Source: Deinococcus depolymerans | GTDB taxonomy: Bacteria; Deinococcota; Deinococci; Deinococcales; Deinococcaceae | Length of the DNA stretch: 64,000 nucleotides | Reading direction: 5' to 3' | Assembly (NCBI RefSeq): GCF_039522025.1 | Contig: NZ_BAAADB010000019.1 | Location: 1 to 64,000, forward strand | Shown here: piece by piece, positions 38,089-49,581 of the stretch | How the letters are laid out: every line of letters begins with the position of its first letter | Position numbering within the stretch: position 1 is the stretch's first letter | Position numbers and translations under genes: made by a program | Notes under the pieces: generated by a model | What the model saw: the letters and a program-made list of their open reading frames with translations, nothing else | The model's database searches: none | What the model was told of the DNA's origin: nothing

Positions 38089-38971
38089 GCACGGCGGCGC
38101 TGCGTTCCAGTTGCTGGCGTTCCGGTCCGGTCAGCGCCGGCGGGATGGTGTCCAGCACGCCGCCCCGGCCCACCACGCGCGGCAGGCTCAGGCTCACGCC
38201 GAATTCCGGGGTGGGGGCGCTGACGGTCAGGATGCCGCGCCGGTCACCCAGCACCCGCTCGGTGATGCGGGCCAGGGCCGCGCCGATGCCGTAATAGGTG
38301 GCGTGCTTCCCGGCGATGATCTGCGCCGCCGCGCCGCGCGTGTCCGCGTCGATCTGCGCGCGGATCTCCGGCGTCCACTCGCGGCCGCGCGCCGCCATGA
38401 AGTCCGCGACCGGCAGGCCCGCCACGCTGGCGGTACTCCAGGCCAGGACCTCGCTGTCGCCGTGCTCGCCCAGCACGTGGCCGTGCACGTGCGTGCCGTC
38501 CACCCCGGCGTGCCCGGCGATCAGGTGCCGGAAGCGGGCGCTGTCGAGGACCGTCCCGGACCCCATCACGGACGCGCCGGGTGCCAGCCTGGCGGTCAGG
38601 TCCGTCAGGACGTCCACCGGGTTCGTGGCGATCAGCAGCGTCGCGCCGGGCGCGGCGGCGACCACCTGCGGGATCAGCTCACGGAAGATGGCGGCGTTCT
38701 TCTGCAGCAGGTCCAGGCGGGACTCGCCGGGCTTCTGGTTCGCGCCGGCCGCGACGATCACCACGGCGCTGCCCCGCAGGTCCGTCAGGGGGCCGCTGCC
38801 CACCCGCGCGCCGTGACTGACCGGCGCGGCGTGCGCGATGTCCTGCGCCTCGGCCCGGGCGCGCGCGCCGTTCTGGTCGGTGAGGATGATCTCGCTGCAC
38901 GAGCCGCGCAGCGTCAGGGCGTACGCGGCGGTCGCGCCGACCAGTCCGGCCCCGACCACCCCGACTTTCAC
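38060..38971 (-). CDS. ldh: L-lactate dehydrogenase
   Basis: This 303-residue protein has the NAD-binding motif [43 protein letters not shown] and the active-site [12 protein letters not shown]. It interconverts pyruvate and L-lactate; malate dehydrogenase is less likely because of the substrate loop AGANQKPGE. The GTG start overlaps the stop of the universal stress gene (GTGA). The 3' end overlaps the convergent LptA-like gene by 29 nt. Confidence 0.92.
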   Translation of the reverse strand: MKVGVVGAGLVGATAAYALTLRGSCSEIILTDQNGARARAEAQDIAHAAPVSHGARVGSGPLTDLRGSAVVIVAAGANQKPGESRLDLLQKNAAIFRELIPQVVAAAPGATLLIATNPVDVLTDLTARLAPGASVMGSGTVLDSARFRHLIAGHAGVDGTHVHGHVLGEHGDSEVLAWSTASVAGLPVADFMAARGREWTPEIRAQIDADTRGAAAQIIAGKHATYYGIGAALARITERVLGDRRGILTVSAPTPEFGVSLSLPRVVGRGGVLDTIPPALTGPERQQLERSAAVLRDALAALD

Positions 38972-39432
38972 CCGCGCACCTCGCGGCGCACGGTCAGGAC
39001 CGGGATGCGGCTGCGGGCCACGATCTTCTCGGCGGTGCTGCCCAGGAAGAAATGCTCGATGGCGCCCTGCGCGTGCGTGCCCACCACGATCAGGTCCGCG
39101 TTCCAGCGGTCGGCGGCGTCCAGCACGCCGGTCACGGGATCCCCGACCATCAGTTCGGTCTCCTCGTCCGCGCGGGCCAGCTGCGCCATGCGGGCGGCGT
39201 CGGCGTCCTCCAGGGTGTGCAGCAGGGCCGGGTCGGGCATGGCGGCGCTCACGCCGCCCATCAGGTCCGGCGCGGCGGTCACGCGGGCGTCGGTCACGTG
39301 GACCAGCCGCAGGGTCGCGCCGGCAAAGCGGGTGCGGGCGACCTCCAGGGCGTGCGCGGACGAGTCCGAGAAATCCACGCCCACCAGGACGCGCTGAAAG
39401 CTGCTGGTCGCTGCCGCTTGGTGCTGGGTCAT
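38968..39432 (-). CDS. universal stress protein (UspA family)
   Basis: This 154-residue protein has the Usp fold: [20 protein letters not shown] and the nucleotide-binding tail [20 protein letters not shown]. The G-2x-G-9x-G(S/T) pattern indicates ATP binding. The start at 39432 has TACGTT 6 nt upstream. It is coupled to ldh, suggesting shared control by energy or oxygen state. Confidence 0.9.
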   Translation of the reverse strand: MTQHQAAATSSFQRVLVGVDFSDSSAHALEVARTRFAGATLRLVHVTDARVTAAPDLMGGVSAAMPDPALLHTLEDADAARMAQLARADEETELMVGDPVTGVLDAADRWNADLIVVGTHAQGAIEHFFLGSTAEKIVARSRIPVLTVRREVRG

Positions 39433-39586
39433 GCCCTGAACGTACACCCCGGCCCGGTCCGGCCCGCCGGAACATGAATGTCCCATGAAGGCCCGGGGCG
39501 GATGGTGCCCCGCCGATCCCACCCCGTCGCCGCTTTCACCCCCGTGGGGGGCCGTGACGCCCGGACCCCGGGCGGTACACTGGCCC

Positions 39587-41047
39587 ATGAGACTCCAGAG
39601 CTTCGGGGCGGCCCTCACGGTCACCGGCAGCATGCACCTCCTGACCGTCGGCGAACGGCACGTGCTGATCGACTGCGGCCTGTTCCAGGGCAACGACGAG
39701 CTCGAGGCACGCAACCGTGAGCCGCTGCCCTTCGACGTGGCGGGCCTGGACGCCGTGATCCTCACGCACGCGCACCTGGACCACGTGGGCCGCCTGCCGC
39801 TGCTGGTGAAACTCGGCTACCGCGGGCCCATCCACTGCACCGAACCGACCGCCGCGCTGGCCGAGACGGTGCTGCTGGACTCCGCACGGCTGCAGGTGGA
39901 CGGCTACCGCCACGACCTGCGCCGCGCCCGCCGCCAGGGCATTCCCGACGATCAGGTGCCGCCCCCGCTGTACGAGGAGGAGGACGTGCACCGCGCCCTG
40001 GCCCTGCTGCGCCCGGACCTGCGTTTCGCGGAGACGGTGCGCGTGGCCGGGCTGCGCGTCACGCCCCAGCGGGCCGGGCACATCCTGGGCAGCGCGTACC
40101 TGCTGATCGACACCGGCGACGCCCGGCTGATCATGAGCGGCGACCTCGGCAACCGCGAGAGCGGCCTGCAACTGGACTTCACGCCGCCGCCCCCCGCGGA
40201 CGCCGTGGTGCTGGAAAGCACCTACGCCAACCGCACCCACCGCCCCTGGCCGGCCACGCTCGCCGAGTTCCGCGACGCGCTGCGCGACGCGGTGCGGCAG
40301 GGTGGCAAGATCCTGATTCCCAGTTTCGCCATCGAACGCACCCAGACGATCCTGCACACCATCAAGGGACTGATGGACGCCGGCGAGGTCCCGCGCATCC
40401 CGGTGTTCCTCGACTCGCCCATGGCGGCCCGCGCCACGCACGAGTACTTCGAGTACGGCGACGAACTGATCCCGGAAGTCCGGGACGCCCTCCAGGCCGG
40501 CGAGGACCCCTTCCGGCCCGGCACGCTGCACGTCGTGCCGACCAGCGCCGAGTCGCAGCGCATCAACCGCTACGACGGCCCCGCGATCATCCTGGCCGGG
40601 AACGGCATGATGACCGGCGGGCGCATCCAGCACCACCTCAAGCATCACCTCTGGAAACCCAGCACCAGCCTGATCAGCGTGTCGTACCAGTCCCCCAGCA
40701 GCCTCGGGGGGCGCATCGTGACCGGCGCGGACCACGTGCGCATCATGGGTGAGGAGATCGCGGTTCGCGCGCACGTGTACACCATCGGCGGGTTCTCCGC
40801 GCACGCCGACCAGGACGACCTGCTGGCCTTCCTGGACACGGCGGGCCGGCCCCACGTGTGGCTGGTGCACGGCGAACCGGACGTCATGGACTCGTTCCTG
40901 CCGGTCCTCGCGGCGCGCGGCCTGAAGGGCGACATCGTCCCGGACCGGCAGCCGGTGGACCTGACCGGCCCCGGCTACCCGGACGGCCGCCCCCCCGGCT
41001 TCGTGCCTGCCTCCCCGCGCGGCGCGCACGCCGAGGCGGGCGAGTAG
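39587..41047 (+). CDS. beta-CASP metallo-beta-lactamase ribonuclease
   Basis: This 486-residue protein has the metallo-beta-lactamase motif [11 protein letters not shown], further ligands in [10 protein letters not shown] and [11 protein letters not shown], the beta-CASP domain ([39 protein letters not shown]) and the final [11 protein letters not shown] and LVHGEP. It belongs to the CPSF-73/YSH1-like bacterial group of RNA exo/endonucleases. TACACT lies 5 nt before ATG. It is divergent from the stress protein gene and not part of an obvious operon. Confidence 0.92.
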   Translation: MRLQSFGAALTVTGSMHLLTVGERHVLIDCGLFQGNDELEARNREPLPFDVAGLDAVILTHAHLDHVGRLPLLVKLGYRGPIHCTEPTAALAETVLLDSARLQVDGYRHDLRRARRQGIPDDQVPPPLYEEEDVHRALALLRPDLRFAETVRVAGLRVTPQRAGHILGSAYLLIDTGDARLIMSGDLGNRESGLQLDFTPPPPADAVVLESTYANRTHRPWPATLAEFRDALRDAVRQGGKILIPSFAIERTQTILHTIKGLMDAGEVPRIPVFLDSPMAARATHEYFEYGDELIPEVRDALQAGEDPFRPGTLHVVPTSAESQRINRYDGPAIILAGNGMMTGGRIQHHLKHHLWKPSTSLISVSYQSPSSLGGRIVTGADHVRIMGEEIAVRAHVYTIGGFSAHADQDDLLAFLDTAGRPHVWLVHGEPDVMDSFLPVLAARGLKGDIVPDRQPVDLTGPGYPDGRPPGFVPASPRGAHAEAGE

Positions 41048-41146
41048 CGCGGGCAGGCCAGCAGGGAAGGGGGCGGGCGGGCCGGGACGGCCAGGGGAGA
41101 CATGCCCCTGGGCAGCGCCCACAGCGGCGCGCTACGCTGAAGGACC

Positions 41147-41638
41147 ATGAAACGTGCCCTGCCCTTCCTGCTGCTTGCCCTGACTGCCTGCGGTTCCAAA
41201 GGCATCGAGGGTGTCCAGACCTTCACGTACCCGGCGGGCGACCACCGCAGCGGCTCACTGAAATACGCCGAGAATCCCCCGGCCGGCGGGCCGCACAACC
41301 CCTCGTGGCAGAACTGCGGGGTGTACAGCAGCCCCCTGTACAACGAGTACGCGGTGCACAGCCTCGAACACGGCGCAGTGTGGATCACGTACCGCCCGGA
41401 CCTGGACGCCGCCGGGCTGGACACCCTGAAGAACCTGGTGGACGGCCGCCCCTACACGCTGCTCAGCCCCTACGAGGGCCTGGACACCCCGGTCGCCATC
41501 AGCGCCTGGGGCGCGCAGCTGAAGGTGGAGAAGCCCGACGACGCCCGCCTGAAGGCCTTCCTGGACAAGTACGAGCAGGGCGCGACCGCCCCGGAACGCG
41601 GCGCGGCGTGCAGCGGCGGGTACAGCGGCACCAGCTGA
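41147..41638 (+). CDS. DUF3105 lipoprotein
   Basis: This 163-residue protein has a lipobox (LLALTACGS) and the DUF3105 signature [18 protein letters not shown] with the paired His residues preceded by [18 protein letters not shown]. The family is extracytoplasmic and of unknown function. TACGCT lies 8 nt before ATG. Its TGA stop forms the left copy of the duplicated target of the next repeat. Confidence 0.85.
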   Translation: MKRALPFLLLALTACGSKGIEGVQTFTYPAGDHRSGSLKYAENPPAGGPHNPSWQNCGVYSSPLYNEYAVHSLEHGAVWITYRPDLDAAGLDTLKNLVDGRPYTLLSPYEGLDTPVAISAWGAQLKVEKPDDARLKAFLDKYEQGATAPERGAACSGGYSGTS

Positions 41639-41770
41639 TACGGACTCCGATTGAATGGCTTACAAAGCCGTTCAATCCGAGCGAAGCGAGTGGGAGAAAA
41701 CCGGGTTCCGGGCGTGGAGCTGGCGACCCGGTGGGGTTCCGATCTGTCAGCGAAACAGACGGAATCCGTA
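41639..41770. repeat. stop-codon palindromic repeat, copy G
   Basis: This 132-bp copy has ends TACGGACTCCG / CGGAATCCGTA and TGA on both sides (41636-41638 as stop codon, 41771-41773). Hairpin 1 is GATTGAATGGCTT/AAGCCGTTCAATC. The left half matches copies at 18937 and 57596, while the right half resembles the copies with CAGATCGG, so it looks like a mosaic of two subtypes. Confidence 0.92.
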
Positions 41771-41810
41771 TGAGCGGCACACACGGAGACGGACTCCGCT
41801 TGAAAGGGGA

Positions 41811-41845
41811 GGGGCCGGAGGTGGAATTCGTTCCCCTCCGGCCCC
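41811..41845. terminator. obgE terminator hairpin
   Basis: GGGGCCGGAGG and CCTCCGGCCCC form an 11-bp stem with a 13-nt loop that includes GAATTC. On the minus strand it lies 16 bp past the obgE stop codon. Confidence 0.7.
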
Positions 41846-41860
41846 CCTTCCGGGTCAGGT

Positions 41861-43201
41861 TCAGCCCTTGTTCTCGTCCTCGTCGAAGTACTCGAAGCGG
41901 TGCGGCCCGATCTCGACGGTGTCGCCCTCGCGCGCCCCGGCGCGTTTCAGGGCGTTGTACAGGCCCTGGCGTTTGAAGACGTTCCCCAGGTACTCCGAGG
42001 CTTCTTCCAGGTAGCGCGAGAAGCGCACGATGCGTTCCTCGAAGCCCCCGCCGATGACCTTCCAGACCCGCTCCGGCTGGCCGTCGTTGATGATGCCCAC
42101 GCCCTGCGCGGCCGGGTCGATGCGGAACTCGATGCGCAGCGGTTCCTCGCGCACCACGTCCGACTCAATGTCCAGCGCGTGCGTCTGCGCCCACAGTTCC
42201 CGGTCCGGCAGCAGCTGGAACAGCGACTCGCGCAGTTCGTTCAGGCCCTGACCTTCCTTGGCGCTCACGCGCAGCACCGGCAGGCCCGACCCGATCAGTT
42301 CGTCCTCGACCATCACGGCCAGGTCCTCGTCGACCAGTTCCACCTTGTTCAGCGCGATCAGCGCCACCTGCTCCAGCAGCGTGGGGTCGTAGGAACGCAG
42401 CTCGGCCTGCAGTTGCGCCAGTTCGCCCACCGGGTCGCGGGTCACGTCCAGCACGTACACCAGCACGCGCGTGCGGCTGATGTGCCGCAGGAACTCCAGG
42501 CCCAGGCCCTTGCCCTCGCTGGCGCCCTCGATGATGCCGGGAATGTCCGCCAGGGTCAGGCGCTCGTCGAGCGGGCTGCCGTGCGCGTCCACGCGGTCCA
42601 CGACGCCCAGGATGGGCGACAGGGTCGTGAACGGGTAGTCCGCGATGGCCGGGTTGGCGCGCGACAGGGCCGCCAGCAGGCTGCTCTTGCCGGCGTTCGG
42701 GTAGCCCACGAGGCCCACGTCCGCGATCAGGCGCAGTTCCAGGCGCACGCGGCGCTTCTGCCCCGGCGTGCCCAGTTCCGCGAAACGCGGGGCCTGACGG
42801 GTGCTGCTGGTGAAGGTGCTGTTCCCACGCCCGCCCAGACCGCCGCGCGCGATGACCTTCTCCTGCCCGACCCGCACGAGGTCCGCGATGACCTTCCCGG
42901 TCTCCTCGTCGAAGGCGGTCGTGCCGACCGGCACGTCGATGTAGATGTCCTCACCGTCGGCCCCCTGGCGCAGGCGGCCCTCGCCGTACGCGCCGTTCGG
43001 GCCCTTGAACTTGCGGCGGCCCAGCAGCCGCTCCAGCGACTCGACGCCCTCGATGGCGCGCAGGATGATGCTGCCGCCCTTGCCGCCGTGCCCGCCGTCC
43101 GGGCCGCCCTTCTCCATGTACTTCGCGCGGTGGAAGGACATGCTGCCGTCCCCGCCGTTGCCGGCGGCCACCTCGATATTCAGAACGTCACGAAACGCCA
43201 C
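41861..43201 (-). CDS. obgE: Obg-family GTPase
   Basis: This 446-residue protein has a Gly-rich Obg fold ([33 protein letters not shown]), a G domain ([37 protein letters not shown]) and a C-terminal OCT domain (from ~345, ending [11 protein letters not shown]). It acts in 50S ribosome assembly and stress control. The GTG start at 43201 is preceded by GGAGAGG. It lies downstream of rplU-rpmA, the usual order, with a terminator between them. Confidence 0.95.
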   Translation of the reverse strand: MAFRDVLNIEVAAGNGGDGSMSFHRAKYMEKGGPDGGHGGKGGSIILRAIEGVESLERLLGRRKFKGPNGAYGEGRLRQGADGEDIYIDVPVGTTAFDEETGKVIADLVRVGQEKVIARGGLGGRGNSTFTSSTRQAPRFAELGTPGQKRRVRLELRLIADVGLVGYPNAGKSSLLAALSRANPAIADYPFTTLSPILGVVDRVDAHGSPLDERLTLADIPGIIEGASEGKGLGLEFLRHISRTRVLVYVLDVTRDPVGELAQLQAELRSYDPTLLEQVALIALNKVELVDEDLAVMVEDELIGSGLPVLRVSAKEGQGLNELRESLFQLLPDRELWAQTHALDIESDVVREEPLRIEFRIDPAAQGVGIINDGQPERVWKVIGGGFEERIVRFSRYLEEASEYLGNVFKRQGLYNALKRAGAREGDTVEIGPHRFEYFDEDENKG

Positions 43202-43320
43202 TGCACTCACCTCTCCCTTCGGGGCAAGGTGCGTGCCGCGCGGCACCGTCCTCACCCTGCTTGATTCGTTGCGGCCCTGCGGCCCCGGCCCGCGCGCGGG
43301 TCATGAACCCGGCAGACCGT

Positions 43321-43356
43321 AAAAAAGCGCCCCACCCTTCACCGGGGCAGGGCGCT
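43321..43356 (-). terminator. rplU-rpmA terminator
   Basis: On the minus strand AGCGCCCTGCCCC pairs with GGGGTGGGGCGCT-type sequence and is followed by six T (43321-43326). It lies 29 bp after the rpmA stop and is the clearest classical intrinsic terminator in the window. Confidence 0.82.
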
Positions 43357-43384
43357 GAACTGCCTGAAAACCCGAGACCGGGAC

Positions 43385-43657
43385 TCAGTCAGCGGCGAGT
43401 TCGGTCGGCACTTCGATGCTGATGAAGCGGCCCTTGGCGCCACGGTTCGTGAACACGACCTTGCCGTGCTCGAGTGCGAACAGGGTGTGGTCGCGGCCCA
43501 TGCCCACGTTCGGGCCGGCCTTGAACTTGGTGCCGCGCTGGCGGACCAGGATGTTCCCGGCCAGCACCTGCTCGCCGCCGAACTTCTTCACGCCCAGGTA
43601 CTTGGGCTGGCTGTCACGTCCGTTCTTGGACGAACCTACGCCTTTCTTGTGTGCCAT
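43385..43657 (-). CDS. rpmA: 50S ribosomal protein L27
   Basis: This 90-residue protein begins [20 protein letters not shown] and has [19 protein letters not shown]. It has the short mature-type N-terminus, without the cleavable extension seen in Firmicutes. GGGAGG lies 8 nt before ATG. It is the second gene after rplU (14 nt gap). Confidence 0.98.
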   Translation of the reverse strand: MAHKKGVGSSKNGRDSQPKYLGVKKFGGEQVLAGNILVRQRGTKFKAGPNVGMGRDHTLFALEHGKVVFTNRGAKGRFISIEVPTELAAD

Positions 43658-43671
43658 GTCGGTGTCCTCCC

Positions 43672-43974
43672 TTAGCCCTTGATGCCCAGAATCTTGATGG
43701 CCGTGTAGTCCTGGCGGTGGCCAGTGCGGCGGCGGTACTGCACGCCGCTCTTGTACTTACGGATGTAGATCTTCTCGCCGCGGCCGTGCTCGACCACTTC
43801 GGCGTTCACGACGAACTTGGCAACGGCGTCGCCGAACAGGGCCTTGTCGCCGCCCACGAAGAGAGGGGCCAGGTCGAGCTTGTCGCCCGCTTCGCCTTTC
43901 AGGCTCTCGACGCGGATCACGTCGCCTTCCTGAACGCGGTACTGCTTCCCGCCGGTCTGAATGATTGCAAACAT
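43672..43974 (-). CDS. rplU: 50S ribosomal protein L21
   Basis: This 100-residue protein begins [20 protein letters not shown] and ends [16 protein letters not shown]. It binds 23S rRNA near L20. AGGAGG lies 7 nt before ATG; the extension upstream in the same frame is leader sequence. Confidence 0.98.
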   Translation of the reverse strand: MFAIIQTGGKQYRVQEGDVIRVESLKGEAGDKLDLAPLFVGGDKALFGDAVAKFVVNAEVVEHGRGEKIYIRKYKSGVQYRRRTGHRQDYTAIKILGIKG

Positions 43975-44036
43975 TGTGATTCCTCCTGCCGCACGGCCGG
44001 GAATCGCTGCCCCGGACGGCTTGGACCTTGTCGCGC

Positions 44037-44070
44037 ACCCGCACAAGCGGGTCACCAAGCAAGCACTGTA
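44037..44070 (-). promoter_or_regulatory. rplU promoter and leader hairpin
   Basis: On the minus strand TACAGT (44065-44070) is a plausible -10 box; a good -35 is not seen. It leaves an ~85-nt leader with ACCCGC-TTGT-GCGGGT (44037-44052) directly at the 5' end. Such leaders of L21 operons can be regulatory, but no known motif is recognised. Confidence 0.45.
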
Positions 44071-44391
44071 CCACAGCACGGGGCGAATCGGTAGACACGA
44101 GAACACACCCGGCCGTCCGGAACTCAGGCGACGGAAGGCGGGGTCTCAGGCAGGCCACACCGGGAACCCGGCGCGCGTGGCGCGGCCTGGGGGGGTGTGA
44201 ATTGCGTGCGTGTTCCCGTCTCCCGTGAACGTGTCCTCGCGGTACACGTGGACTCGCCGCGGCGAGCCGGTGATTGCCTGACCTCCAGCGCTGCGCCGGC
44301 CCCGGTCAGGGGCGCGCTCACAGCGGACCCCCCCAGCATACCACCCCGGCGCGGGCGCAACGCCCGCCCCCCGGACCGCGTACCGAGGGTC
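44071..44391. other. intergenic gap between divergent rplU and DUF1232 genes
   Basis: About 320 bases carry no gene I can support. The sequence has several short GC palindromes (CCGCGGCG at ~44256) and no strong promoter on the plus strand. An upstream in-frame GTG/ATG (44197) would extend the DUF1232 gene through this region, but the added residues are low-complexity. Confidence 0.5.
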
Positions 44392-44754
44392 GTGATTGCA
44401 CGTATCCGCTCGGGCTGGCGCGACTCGCTGGCCCTGCTGTTCGCCCTCGGGGACCGCCGCACGCCCGCCGGGGCCAGACTCATGGCGGCCCTGGCCCTCG
44501 CCTACGCCCTGCTGCCGCTGGACCTGCTCCCGGACCTGACGCCGGTGCTGGGTCTGGCAGACGACGTCCTGATCGTCCCGACCCTGCTGGCCCTGGCCGC
44601 CCGCACCCTGCCCGGACCCGTGCTGACCGAGGCGCGCACCCGCAGTCTGCGCGTGCAGCGCCGCCTGCCCTGGCTGATCCCCACCGGAATCGCCGCCCTG
44701 CTGCTGCTCATGGCCCTCGGCGGCTGGCTGCTGTGGCGGGCCGTGAGCGGCTAA
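44392..44754 (+). CDS. DUF1232 (YkvA-type) membrane protein
   Basis: This 120-residue protein has the DUF1232 core [20 protein letters not shown] followed by [20 protein letters not shown], and a C-terminal membrane helix ([19 protein letters not shown]). The function of the family is unknown. The start is uncertain: GTG at 44392 gives a normal-size member. It precedes the two-component system by 34 nt, which has its own leaderless promoter. Confidence 0.75.
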   Translation: MIARIRSGWRDSLALLFALGDRRTPAGARLMAALALAYALLPLDLLPDLTPVLGLADDVLIVPTLLALAARTLPGPVLTEARTRSLRVQRRLPWLIPTGIAALLLLMALGGWLLWRAVSG

Positions 44755-44788
44755 CCACCCCTTAACCGCCGCGCTTAGACTGAACGGC

Positions 44789-45451
44789 ATGAGACTGCTG
44801 CTCGTGGAGGACGACGCCCGCATCGCGCAGCCAACCCTGGGGGCGCTGCGCGAGGCCGGGTACGCCGTCACGTGGGCGCAGACCGGCCCGGAAGGACTGG
44901 AGGCCGCCGCGCTGGGCGAGTTCCCGCTGGTGGTGCTGGACGTCATGCTGCCCGGCATGGACGGCTTTCAGGTGGCGCGCGAACTGCGCGAACAGGGCGT
45001 GGATTCGGCCGTGCTGTTCCTGACGGCACGCGGGGAACTGGATGACCGGGTGCAGGGCCTGGACCTGGGCGGCGACGCGTACCTCGTCAAGCCGTTCGCG
45101 GTGCCCGAACTGCTGGCGACGCTGCGGGCCCTGTCGCGCCGCGAGCGGGGGGCGGGCGCACCCCGCGTGGCGTTCGCGGCGGGGCGCGGCACGCTGGACA
45201 GCGTGGCCCGCACGGTCACCTGGGACGCGCAGGAGGTCGCCGTGACGGGCCGCGAGTACGCGCTGCTCGAAGCGCTGGCCCTGTCGCCCGAACGGTGGTT
45301 CACGCGCGAGGACCTGATCGACCGCGTGTGGGGCCCGGAATTCGGCGGCGAGGCGCGGATCGTGGACGTGTACGTGCGCTACCTGCGGCGCAAACTGGCC
45401 CCCGAGGCGATCAGTTCCGAGCGCGGACGCGGATACCGCGTGGAACGCTGA
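44789..45451 (+). CDS. OmpR-family response regulator
   Basis: This 220-residue protein has a receiver domain (acidic pair EDD at 7-9, phospho-Asp51 in [12 protein letters not shown], Lys101 in YLVKPF) and an OmpR winged helix ([14 protein letters not shown] [28 protein letters not shown]). TAGACT lies 7 nt before ATG. The cognate histidine kinase follows after 8 nt. Target genes are not evident. Confidence 0.95.
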   Translation: MRLLLVEDDARIAQPTLGALREAGYAVTWAQTGPEGLEAAALGEFPLVVLDVMLPGMDGFQVARELREQGVDSAVLFLTARGELDDRVQGLDLGGDAYLVKPFAVPELLATLRALSRRERGAGAPRVAFAAGRGTLDSVARTVTWDAQEVAVTGREYALLEALALSPERWFTREDLIDRVWGPEFGGEARIVDVYVRYLRRKLAPEAISSERGRGYRVER

Positions 45452-45459
45452 GGGCCCGC

Positions 45460-46848
<1,389 letters not shown>

Positions 46849-46891
46849 GCTGCTCGCCGGCACGCGGCGCGGTCTGCTACCCTGGGCGGCA

Positions 46892-47695
46892 ATGACACAA
46901 ACGGATGCAACGCCCTGGAGCGCCGTGGTGCTGGGCGGCGGTGACCCCGGCGATCCGTTCGCAGCGGCGCACGGCGTGAAGGTCAAACCCCTGATTCCCG
47001 TGGCGGGCGAGCCGATGGCGCTGCACGTGCTGCGCGCCCTGCGCGGCAGCGGCCGGGTGGGCCGGGTGGCCTACGTCGGCCCGACCACCCCCGCCCTGGA
47101 CCTGCTGATCGACGGGCGCGTCACGGACCACGGCACGCTGCTCAGCAACCTGGAGGCCGGCGTGGACGCCCTGCGCGCCGCCGGTCTGCGCCCGGGCGAG
47201 CGGGTGCTGGTCGTCACGGCGGACGTGCCCATGCTGCGGGCCGAGGAGGTCCGCAGCGTGCTGGACGCCGCGCCGCCCGGGGCGGGCCTGGTGTACCCGG
47301 TGGTGCGGCGCGAGGTGTGCGAGGCCGCGTATCCCGGCGTGAAACGCACCTACGCGCGACTGCGTGACGGGACCTTCACGGGCGGGAACCTGTTCCTGCT
47401 GGACCCGGCCCTGATCGGGCAGTTCCTGCCGAGGCTCCGCGAGGTCCTCGCGGCGCGCAAGGCCCCGCTGAAACTGGCGGGCCTGATCGGTCCCGGCGTG
47501 CTGCTGCGACTGGTGACGGGCCGCCTGAGCGTGGCGGCGCTGGAGGCGAAGGTCTCGGCGCTGCTGGGCGTGCCGGCGCGGGCGCTGATCACCCCGCACG
47601 CGGCGGTGGGAACCGACGTGGACAAGGACGCGGACCTCACGCTGGCCGAGGCGCAGCTGACCGGGCGCCCGGTCGCGGCCCCGCCCGGACACTGA
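46892..47695 (+). CDS. MobA-like NTP transferase domain protein
   Basis: This 267-residue protein has a nucleotidyltransferase start ([35 protein letters not shown]), the metal-binding [13 protein letters not shown] and [15 protein letters not shown]. It resembles MobA/GlmU-like enzymes that link a nucleotide to a cofactor or sugar, but the substrate is open. TACCCT lies 8 nt before ATG. Confidence 0.82.
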   Translation: MTQTDATPWSAVVLGGGDPGDPFAAAHGVKVKPLIPVAGEPMALHVLRALRGSGRVGRVAYVGPTTPALDLLIDGRVTDHGTLLSNLEAGVDALRAAGLRPGERVLVVTADVPMLRAEEVRSVLDAAPPGAGLVYPVVRREVCEAAYPGVKRTYARLRDGTFTGGNLFLLDPALIGQFLPRLREVLAARKAPLKLAGLIGPGVLLRLVTGRLSVAALEAKVSALLGVPARALITPHAAVGTDVDKDADLTLAEAQLTGRPVAAPPGH

Positions 47696-47803
47696 ACCGC
47701 GTCCCAATCCTGACCCGGTGGGTCGGTTTTGCCCGCCTGAACGTCAAAAATCCTGTCTGCTCTGCCCTTGCGGCGAGGCGGACAGGTGTGCATACTGTTC
47801 CTC

Positions 47804-48040
47804 ATGCCTCACGTGATCGTTAGCCCCTGCATTGGCGTCAAGGACCAGGCCTGCACCGAAGTCTGCCCGGTGGAATGTATCTACGACGGTGGCGACCAGT
47901 TCCTGATCCACCCCGACGAGTGCATCGACTGCGGCGCGTGCGTGCCCGCCTGCCCCGTCAGCGCCATCTTCCCCGAGGAGGACGTCCCGGGCGGCGAGGA
48001 AGACTTCATCGTCAAGAACCGCGCCCACTTCGGCCTGTAA
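47804..48040 (+). CDS. 7Fe ferredoxin
   Basis: This 78-residue ferredoxin has Cys9, 17, 21 and 25 (CIGVKDQACTEVCPVECIY) and Cys40, 43, 46 and 50 (CIDCGACVPACP), the [3Fe-4S][4Fe-4S] arrangement common in Thermus and Deinococcus. It carries electrons in the cytoplasm. CATACT lies 7 nt before ATG. A diverged repeat copy follows its TAA directly. Confidence 0.95.
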   Translation: MPHVIVSPCIGVKDQACTEVCPVECIYDGGDQFLIHPDECIDCGACVPACPVSAIFPEEDVPGGEEDFIVKNRAHFGL

Positions 48041-48139
48041 GCCGGACCCCGGTTGAACGGGTCACAACCGTTCAGTCCGGGCGTGGCGTTGGCAATCCGG
48101 TGCTGTTCCGGGTTGAGGCCGACACAGACCGAATCCGTG
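48041..48139. repeat. stop-codon palindromic repeat, copy H (diverged)
   Basis: This 99-bp copy starts GCCGGACCCCGG right after the TAA of the ferredoxin gene and ends CGAATCCGTG. Hairpin 1 has changed sequence yet remains paired (GGTTGAACGGGT / ACCGTTCAGTCC). Hairpin 2 is reduced to CAATCCGG...CCGGGTTG. Target duplicates are no longer visible. Confidence 0.75.
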
Positions 48140-48159
48140 GAACGCCCGCCGCCCGCCCC

Positions 48160-48187
48160 GACCCTCACCCGCCCGGTGGGGGTCTTT
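48160..48187 (+). terminator. ferredoxin terminator
   Basis: GACCCTCACC and GGTGGGGGTC form a 10-bp stem (one G-T pair) with a 5-nt loop, followed by TTT. It lies 20 bp after the repeat copy. Confidence 0.7.
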
Positions 48188-48388
48188 CCGTGCGGCGCGC
48201 GGCCCCCGCGCTTGCCCCGCCCGCCCCCGCAGGGCTAGCATGACCGGCGCTGCGCCCGCAGGTGCGCCCCAGGAGGTGACAGACGTGAACCCCGAACCGC
48301 TGGACGCCGAACCGCCCAGTTCCGACCGACCGCCCCGCCCGGTCGGCACGTCCAGACCGGCTCTCCCGCACCCCCTGGAGGACCCGCC

Positions 48389-48424
48389 ATGCACCACACA
48401 CACCCGGGCCGCGCCGCATGCTGA
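48389..48424 (+). CDS. possible 11-residue leader peptide before corA
   Basis: ATG at 48389 has GGAGG 6 nt upstream, whereas the corA ATG at 48418 has no Shine-Dalgarno and no TANNNT box at the right distance. The frame encodes MHHTHPGRAAC and stops at 48422-48424, just past the corA start, so the two overlap. Ribosomes ending here could reinitiate on corA. Three His in the first five residues are suggestive of a metal-related leader, but this is unproven. Confidence 0.4.
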   Translation: MHHTHPGRAAC

Positions 48425-49353
48425 CCTACTACCGCAGCATCGGCGGGAAGCTCACCAGCACTGACGGGTACACCGACGGCTGCTGGATCAACGCCGCCGA
48501 ACCGACCGCCGAGGAACTCGCCCGCGTCGCCCGCGAGACCGGCCTGGACCTCGACTACCTGTCCTACCCGCTCGACCCGGACGAACGCTCCCGGTTCGAA
48601 CGCGAAGACGGGCAACTGCTGATCATCATGCAGACCAGTTACCGCCTGCCGGAAGAGAGCGACATTCCCTACGACACCGTTCCGCTGGGCATCCTGCACA
48701 CCGACCACTGCATCGTGACCGTGTGCGCCCTGCCGGAGAACCCGGTCATCAAGGACGTGCTCGGCGGGCTGGTGCGGCGCGTCAGCACCAGCAAGAAAAA
48801 CCGCCTGACCCTGCAGCTGTTCCTGCGCAACGCCCAGCGCTTCCTGATCGACGTGCGGCAGATCAACAAGCGCGTCGACGCCATCGAGGACAAGCTGGAG
48901 AACAGCCAGCAGAACCGCGAACTGCTGAACCTGCTGAAACTCGAAAAGAGCCTCGTGTACTTCCTGACCGGCCTGAAGGCCAACGAGGCCATGATGGAGC
49001 GCGTCAAACGCGACCGGATCTTCGAGATGTACGAGGAAGACAGCGACCTGCTCGACGACGTCCTGATCGAGAACCTTCAGGCCATCGAGATGGCGTCCAT
49101 CGCCAGCAACATCCTGACCAGCATGGCCGGCGCCTTCGCCAGCGTGATCAGCAACAACGTCAACCAGGTCGTGAAGGTCCTGACCGTCACCACCATCCTG
49201 GTCGCCATTCCCACCCTGGTCACCAGCATCTTCGGCATGAACGTGCCCGTCCCGTTCCACGACAGTCCGGAAGGCATCTGGATCGTGCTGGGCCTCGCCG
49301 TGGCCCTCGCGGTCGCCGTGGCCGGCGTGTTCTACCGCCTGCGCGTGCTGTGA
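48418..49353 (+). CDS. corA: CorA-family magnesium transporter
   Basis: This 311-residue protein has a long soluble N-terminal domain, a coiled-coil stalk (~130-240) and two C-terminal membrane helices with the selectivity motif FGMNVPVPF (~275). CorA pentamers carry Mg2+ (also Co2+/Ni2+) across the inner membrane. Its start overlaps a small upstream frame. The TGA stop is the left duplicate of repeat copy I. Confidence 0.92.
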   Translation: MLTYYRSIGGKLTSTDGYTDGCWINAAEPTAEELARVARETGLDLDYLSYPLDPDERSRFEREDGQLLIIMQTSYRLPEESDIPYDTVPLGILHTDHCIVTVCALPENPVIKDVLGGLVRRVSTSKKNRLTLQLFLRNAQRFLIDVRQINKRVDAIEDKLENSQQNRELLNLLKLEKSLVYFLTGLKANEAMMERVKRDRIFEMYEEDSDLLDDVLIENLQAIEMASIASNILTSMAGAFASVISNNVNQVVKVLTVTTILVAIPTLVTSIFGMNVPVPFHDSPEGIWIVLGLAVALAVAVAGVFYRLRVL

Positions 49354-49508
49354 TACGCACTCCGATTGAATGGGCTGTAAAGCCCGTTCAATCCGAGCGG
49401 ATGCGACTCGGAGAGCTGCCCCGCAGAGCAGGAGAAAAACGGGTTCCGGACGTGGAGCCGGCAATCCGGTGAAGTTGCGGATTGTTGGCGAAACAAACGG
49501 AATCCGTA
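49354..49508. repeat. stop-codon palindromic repeat, copy I (long form)
   Basis: This 155-bp copy has ends TACGCACTCCG / CGGAATCCGTA and TGA on both sides (49351-49353 as corA stop, 49509-49511). It contains the extra block GGATGCGACTCGGAGAGCTG and CCCCGCAGAGCAGG, which in reverse also occurs in copy E. Hairpins 1 (GATTGAATGGGCT) and 2 (CAATCCGG/CGGATTG) are intact. Confidence 0.92.
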
Positions 49509-49528
49509 TGAGGGGGTGATGGTGAATG

Positions 49529-49571
49529 GGTGATGGTTGACAGAGGGTCGCCCCTTCCGTCAACCATCACC
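49529..49571. terminator. 13-bp perfect inverted repeat near the doxX 3' end
   Basis: GGTGATGGTTGAC and GTCAACCATCACC enclose 17 bases. It lies 10 bp past the doxX stop on the minus strand and may end that transcript. A related GGTTGATGG...GGTCAACCATCACC pair is found at 60604-60662, so it may belong to a second small repeat family. Confidence 0.6.
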
Positions 49572-49581
49572 GTTCAACCTT

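Noticed and set aside
48240..48464. A 74-codon frame upstream of and overlapping corA
   Set aside because: No domain, Pro-rich composition, and no proper -10 box or ribosome site at its ATG; the small frame at 48389 is better supported.
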